From positions 10,354,001-10,418,000 of the forward strand of contig WHVY01000001.1 of NCBI GenBank assembly GCA_022266195.1: a stretch of 64,000 nt of DNA, written 5' to 3'. The stretch's first letter is position 1. Every line of letters starts with the position of its first letter. The notes below the pieces were generated by a model that saw only the letters and a list, made by a program, of their open reading frames with translations, made no database searches and was not told where the DNA came from. This DNA is from Tetranychus cinnabarinus. Taxonomy: Eukaryota; Arthropoda; Arachnida; Trombidiformes; Tetranychidae. The translations under genes and the position numbers were made by a program. Shown here piece by piece: positions 62,056-64,000 of the stretch.

Positions 62056-62405
62056 TGCCTTAATGAAGTTCAAAGCCAGCAAAACAATGCTAATCAACTA
62101 TAATAACATTGATAATGTTGGTCTTTGATGAAACTGATATGATTTCATTTTTATTTTCATCTTCAGCTATTTTAACTCATATGCATGTAAATAGCTGATC
62201 TTTTATTGTAACGTGCTCATGATTGCCCAAACACAATCAATGTTATTTCACTGCTGTTTCCTTGGACTCGTGACTTGATCTTTTCTTGGTCAGTTCTTAG
62301 GCCCAATCTCATGTAAGATGTTTCCTTTGTTGTTATTTATTTGTCATTATTATTTACCTCTCACTGTTATTGTAACTATTCACTCTCACGCAACTTGATT
62401 TACTT
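61876..62405 (+). repeat. Duplicated block, inverted partner at 31368-31911
   Basis: Runs from TTTTTAGATTCCTTTTCATC to CACTCTCACGCAACTTGATTT, the reverse complement of the 31-kb block with scattered substitutions. The first ~180 bp also belong to copy B of the 3-kb duplication. Confidence 0.85.
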
Positions 62406-63287
62406 GATTTCATTTTTATTTAACCATCATTTAACCATTATTACAACTTTACCAGGCTGCAACTTCAATAAAATCACATCTATTTCAAGTACAATTAGTG
62501 ATGTTAATAATTGTTACAATTAAATGTAATCTCAATATTAAGGTGAGGTTATCACCGATTATAAAATTGTATCATATTAACTGGATACATTGGATTTCAT
62601 TAGGAACAAACAAGATGATGATATTAATAATTTAACATTGAACATCAATTAAACTAATGATGGTTAAGATGATTGTTTACTGCCAAACCAGTCAAAATTT
62701 CATTCCCATATTTATTATGATCATCATTACCAATAAGGCGATGATTATTGGAAAATAAATGATCCAAGATTAATGTATTAATGAATTTAACTAATCAACT
62801 ATATTGTAATAAAGGTTCATAACATTAGACTAAAATATAAATTAAGAAGCAAAATTGAAAGGAAAAACAAAAACCAAGCCTGAAATTGAAACTTATCATC
62901 ATTTGTGGTTGTACAGTTTTTGATAAACCTTACAATTATTTTGATTTGGAGGCCTTAAAATCAAAGTACAAAAATTATAATACAAATGAAAATGCGAACC
63001 AATCATATTTGATAATCATTGAGTTGAATACATTTACTTTATGTAACAAAAATTGAAGCTATTATAACTTGACATTTAGGTTTGGTTTGCTTCTTTCAAT
63101 CACAATTTAATATTTAATATGAATCAGGAAAAGTCAACCCTTGAGGCTAATTGATAGTCCTTAATTGTAATCATGATATAAGTTATTAATACTGGGCAAG
63201 GAAAACGCCTCCATTGATGGTCCAAAGAGGTTCATTTTGTGTTGTTTTGTGTGTTCACTGGTTTTTTATTTTGAATAGAGAAAGTTA
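62406..63287. other. Unique AT-rich spacer
   Basis: Nothing recognised; not shared with the other duplicated blocks. Confidence 0.4.
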
Positions 63288-64000
63288 TTATTTACAATTA
63301 ATTGTTTTTGTATTTAACTATGATTTTTACATGATTACCTGATTGTTGTGCCAAGCGTTTGTAGGGTTGGTTTAATGGCTGATGATCATTATTAGTTGAA
63401 GTTGCTCTTTTTGTATCATTTTAATAGTTGAAAACAAGATTTACTGATTGTTCACTCCATTTGGTCCTCTATCATTATCTATCTTCTTCTGTAAGGTGTT
63501 TTACTAGGAATCATGAAATGGTGAAGGTGAAAGTATTGAAGTGAATCAAGATTATTAGGGTTTACCTAACCGTGAGATTCACCTTTGCTCAGGTTAATGT
63601 ATTAGGAAAAGGTTAAAGAAAGAGTCTAATTTAGTTGCCATTGAAAGGTTGTGATGAGATTCACTCAATTGTTGTTAGTTTATGCTGTTGGGATTTACAG
63701 TCAATTGGCAATATTTCAAGGCAATCGCCGGCTTTATCATCATCATTATCATCATCAGCAGCAGTAACATCAACAACAACAAGTACAACGCGCTCTCATC
63801 TTATCAACTATTCAGTTACAGTGAAGCGAATCAAGTTCACAGGAAATAACTCATCTTCAGACTTTTACTTTTCTTCTTCTTCTTCTTACCTTTTCTTACC
63901 TTTTCTTACATTTATTTTCATCTGATTTCTTTGAGGTTGTTTAACAAGAAAGTAAAATAAGTTTACCAATATTATTAACTATCTTCATACCAATAATAAT
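63288..64000 (-). repeat. Duplicated block, inverted partner at 46586-47338, cut by the window end
   Basis: Inverted copy of 46586-47338. An open stretch here (63635-63925, starting from TTG) has a counterpart in the partner. It is dominated by Ser/Thr triplet repeats and a CT-rich tail and is not supported as a gene. Confidence 0.85.

Noticed and set aside
46661..63925. Ser/Thr-rich frames in the inverted block (46661-46984 minus and 63635-63925 plus)
   Set aside because: They start from TTG, consist largely of triplet microsatellite and CT-rich translation, and have no splice or family support.

Overview
The window is nuclear DNA from a compact, AT-rich animal genome, most probably an arthropod and perhaps an acariform mite. 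The evidence is conserved metazoan proteins split by short GT-AG introns (mostly 60-110 nt), a nuclear tRNA-Ala without an encoded CCA, an ERp29 gene, a Kunitz/cysteine-rich secreted protein and an arthropod-type cysteine-rich ectodomain protein. The organism call is inference; no rRNA or mitochondrial marker is present. Exon models were assembled by hand from splice consensus and reading phase, and every model given below closes to a whole number of codons.

Region 1 (1-30.8 kb) is gene-dense. In order: SLC35G1-like transporter (-), tRNA-Ala AGC (-), a cryptic four-exon gene for a small protein (-, tentative), ITPK1 (+), LUC7-like U1 snRNP factor (+), a secreted VWC-like/Kunitz protein (-), UBE2C (+), MFSD4-like transporter (-) divergent from TSEN54 (+), exportin-1 (+), a small secreted peptide (+), SMIM12 (-) and ERp29 (-). 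Most are single-copy housekeeping genes (nuclear export, tRNA splicing, mRNA splicing, mitotic ubiquitination, ER folding, inositol phosphate metabolism). They share no pathway and no operon logic. Mobile-element remnants lie between or inside them: a 520-bp foldback element with an 11-bp target duplication (14.05-14.57 kb) and a small inverted-repeat element in an ITPK1 intron with a second partial copy at 8.4 kb.

Region 2 (34.3-41.9 kb) is one 11-exon minus-strand gene for a 622-aa secreted cysteine-rich protein. It is built from two tandem copies of a three-part module, of the type found in uncharacterised arthropod DUF704x proteins.

Region 3 (30.8-34.2 kb and 42-64 kb) has no convincing conserved gene. 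It holds a mosaic of young local duplications: 47.45-50.97 kb repeats directly at 58.90-62.06 kb, 46.59-47.34 kb repeats inverted at 63.29-64.00 kb, and 31.37-31.91 kb repeats inverted at 61.88-62.41 kb. Microsatellites, polypurine/polypyrimidine tracts, a 96-bp near-palindrome and one good TATA/Inr core promoter at 51.06 kb are also present. No CRISPR, prophage or bacterial-type system was seen, and no transposase or reverse transcriptase was recognised.
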